A stretch of DNA of 7,172 nt, from assembly GCA_017885385.1 (NCBI GenBank), contig JAFNGF010000083.1:1-7172 (forward strand). The letters are read 5' to 3'. The position numbers and the translations under genes are program-made. The notes under the pieces were generated by a model, which did no database searches, was not told where the DNA came from, and saw nothing but the letters and a program-made list of their open reading frames with translations. This DNA comes from Planctomycetota bacterium (GTDB lineage: Bacteria; Planctomycetota; Phycisphaerae; Sedimentisphaerales; Anaerobacaceae). Shown in pieces: positions 6,685 through 7,172 of this stretch (its first letter is position 1; each line of letters opens with the position of its first letter).

Positions 6685-6826
6685 TATGAGTGTGTCTGAG
6701 TAATCTCTCTAAAAATACGTAAGTCTTTACCAATAAAGAACTTAATTATTTCGGGTTCGAAACAGCTAAGTGTTTTATTTATAAGTACTTATGAATCTCA
6801 AGGCCTATTACTCGGACAGACTCCTA
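6685..6826. mobile_element. MITE-like element, 138 bp, with TA target duplication (IS630/Tc1-mariner type)
   Basis: The termini are TGAGTGTGTCTGAGTAAT (6687-6704) and, at 6807-6824, a sequence whose reverse complement is GGAGTCTGTCCGAGTAAT; 15 of 18 positions match. Each end is bordered by TA (6685-6686 and 6825-6826), the duplication made by IS630/Tc1-mariner transposases. The interior is markedly AT-rich compared with the neighbouring genes and holds no reading frame, but folds into hairpins: AAGTCTTTA with TAAAGAACTT (6721-6743), TTTCG with CGAAA (6749-6762), and a long palindrome (6777-6796). This is the structure of a non-autonomous element mobilised in trans. It lies in the upstream region of the kinase gene, about 100 bp from its start codon, and may influence its expression. 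The family name is inferred from TA and the terminal repeats, not from a database match. Confidence 0.72.
6777..6796. repeat. Near-perfect 20-bp palindrome inside the MITE-like element
   Basis: The central 12 bases ATAAGTACTTAT (6781-6792) are a perfect palindrome. With one mismatched pair (6780/6793) the symmetry extends to 20 bases, ATTTATAAGTACTTATGAAT. It could be a dimeric protein-binding site or simply part of the folded structure of the element. Confidence 0.7.
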
Positions 6827-6849
6827 GCCAATTCTACTACTTTGGCTAG
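6824..6849. repeat. 8-bp inverted repeat at the right border of the MITE-like element
   Basis: CTAGCCAA (6824-6831) and TTGGCTAG (6842-6849) pair perfectly around a 10-nt loop. The first base belongs to the element end and the next two are the right-hand TA. Removing the element with one TA rejoins C6684-TA to GCCAA and restores the same 8-bp arm, so the repeat probably existed before the insertion. Confidence 0.65.
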
Positions 6850-7081
6850 AATGGTCAAGAACCAATTCATCAATTACCTTGACGTCAGCAGACGACTTTC
6901 TTGCGGGAAATTTGTCTTTCAAATGTGGAATCGAGTATGTAAAGGCCAGATCACCGTATGAGATACGCTTAGCGATTCACGAGTTCCGAAATACCCATTT
7001 CTCTTGACTGCCGAATTTATCTGGATTAACTTGGCGATATGAGGTAAAAGAGCGACTGTTGTGAGGCTCAGAGAGCAAATC
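6850..7081. other. Spacer upstream of the PAC2-family gene
   Basis: No convincing gene is seen here. TTGACT (7004-7009) followed 16 bp later by TTAACT (7026-7031) is a weak candidate promoter for the PAC2 gene, and TGACGTCA (6880-6887) is a short perfect palindrome. On the minus strand, 50 codons from 6976 down to 6827 are open and end in a stop at the MITE border, but they have no start codon and no recognisable family. The region supports at most a decayed gene remnant. Confidence 0.4.
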
Positions 7082-7172
7082 ATGGCATCCGGCAACCTGT
7101 ACATCCACAAGAAGCCAAAACTTCATAACCCTCGGCTGATACTGGGCTTCTCCGGCTGGATGGACGGCGGCG
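7082..7172 (+). CDS. PAC2 family protein, N-terminal part (3' end outside the window)
   Basis: Only 30 codons are visible. Residues 13-30, PKLHNPRLILGFSGWMDG and onward, match the conserved beginning of PAC2-fold proteins, in which a Pro-x-Leu-Ile strand is followed by GF-x-GW-x-D-(A/G)-G. Bacterial members of this group resemble archaeal and eukaryotic proteasome-assembly chaperones; their role in bacteria is not established. I chose the ATG at 7082, with GAGAG (7071-7075) as a modest ribosome site six bases upstream. An in-frame GTG at 7061 is a possible alternative, and a TGA at 7040-7042 closes the frame further upstream. The gene is divergent from the kinase, with a spacer of about 500 bp. 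Confidence 0.75.
   Translation, partial: MASGNLYIHKKPKLHNPRLILGFSGWMDGG

Noticed and set aside
6749..6770. GGTTCGAAAC, resembling a tRNA T-loop
   Set aside because: The bases either side do not form the required 5-bp T stem and no acceptor or anticodon arms can be placed; it is explained by the hairpins of the MITE.
6919..7110. 63-codon minus-strand reading frame
   Set aside because: It overlaps the beginning of the PAC2 gene on the opposite strand, and shows no motif or ribosome site.

Overview
The window looks like a chromosomal segment of a PVC-group bacterium, most likely a planctomycete of the Phycisphaerae/Sedimentisphaerales type. This is an inference from the combination of an archaeal/vacuolar-type ATPase, a PEP-CTERM exported protein, a prepilin-like protein with the H-X9-DG C-terminal motif, and a large membrane Hanks-type kinase with TolB-like and TPR domains. 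No rRNA, tRNA or complete transposase gene is visible, so the taxonomy rests on protein families only.

Layout. Positions 1-1515 hold the 3' end of an A/V-type ATPase operon on the + strand: the C-terminal part of subunit B, then complete subunit D. Positions 1516-1833 hold a tandem 8-bp repeat cluster that also forms an 18-bp-arm inverted repeat, followed by a good intrinsic terminator that serves the next gene from the opposite strand. Positions 1834-2463 (minus) encode a short secreted PEP-CTERM protein with its own strong promoter, leader, ribosome site and terminator, so it appears to be a single-gene transcription unit. A divergent spacer of about 500 bp follows, then a pseudopilin-like protein on the + strand (2976-3737). 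It converges on a 911-residue transmembrane Ser/Thr kinase on the minus strand (3848-6583). The spacer upstream of the kinase contains a 138-bp AT-rich element with imperfect 18-bp terminal inverted repeats and flanking TA dinucleotides, read here as a MITE of the IS630/Tc1-mariner kind. The window ends inside the first 30 codons of a PAC2-family gene on the + strand.

Working together. ATPase subunits B and D clearly belong to one complex (catalytic-head stator subunit and central rotor stalk). The other genes look like independent units: one exported and surface-anchored protein, one pilin-like protein, one membrane signalling kinase and one PAC2 protein. Nothing in the sequence ties them into one pathway. 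The most unusual content lies between genes: the 8-bp repeat cluster and the MITE with its internal palindrome, whose removal restores an intact inverted repeat at the target site. I found no convincing undescribed multi-gene system.
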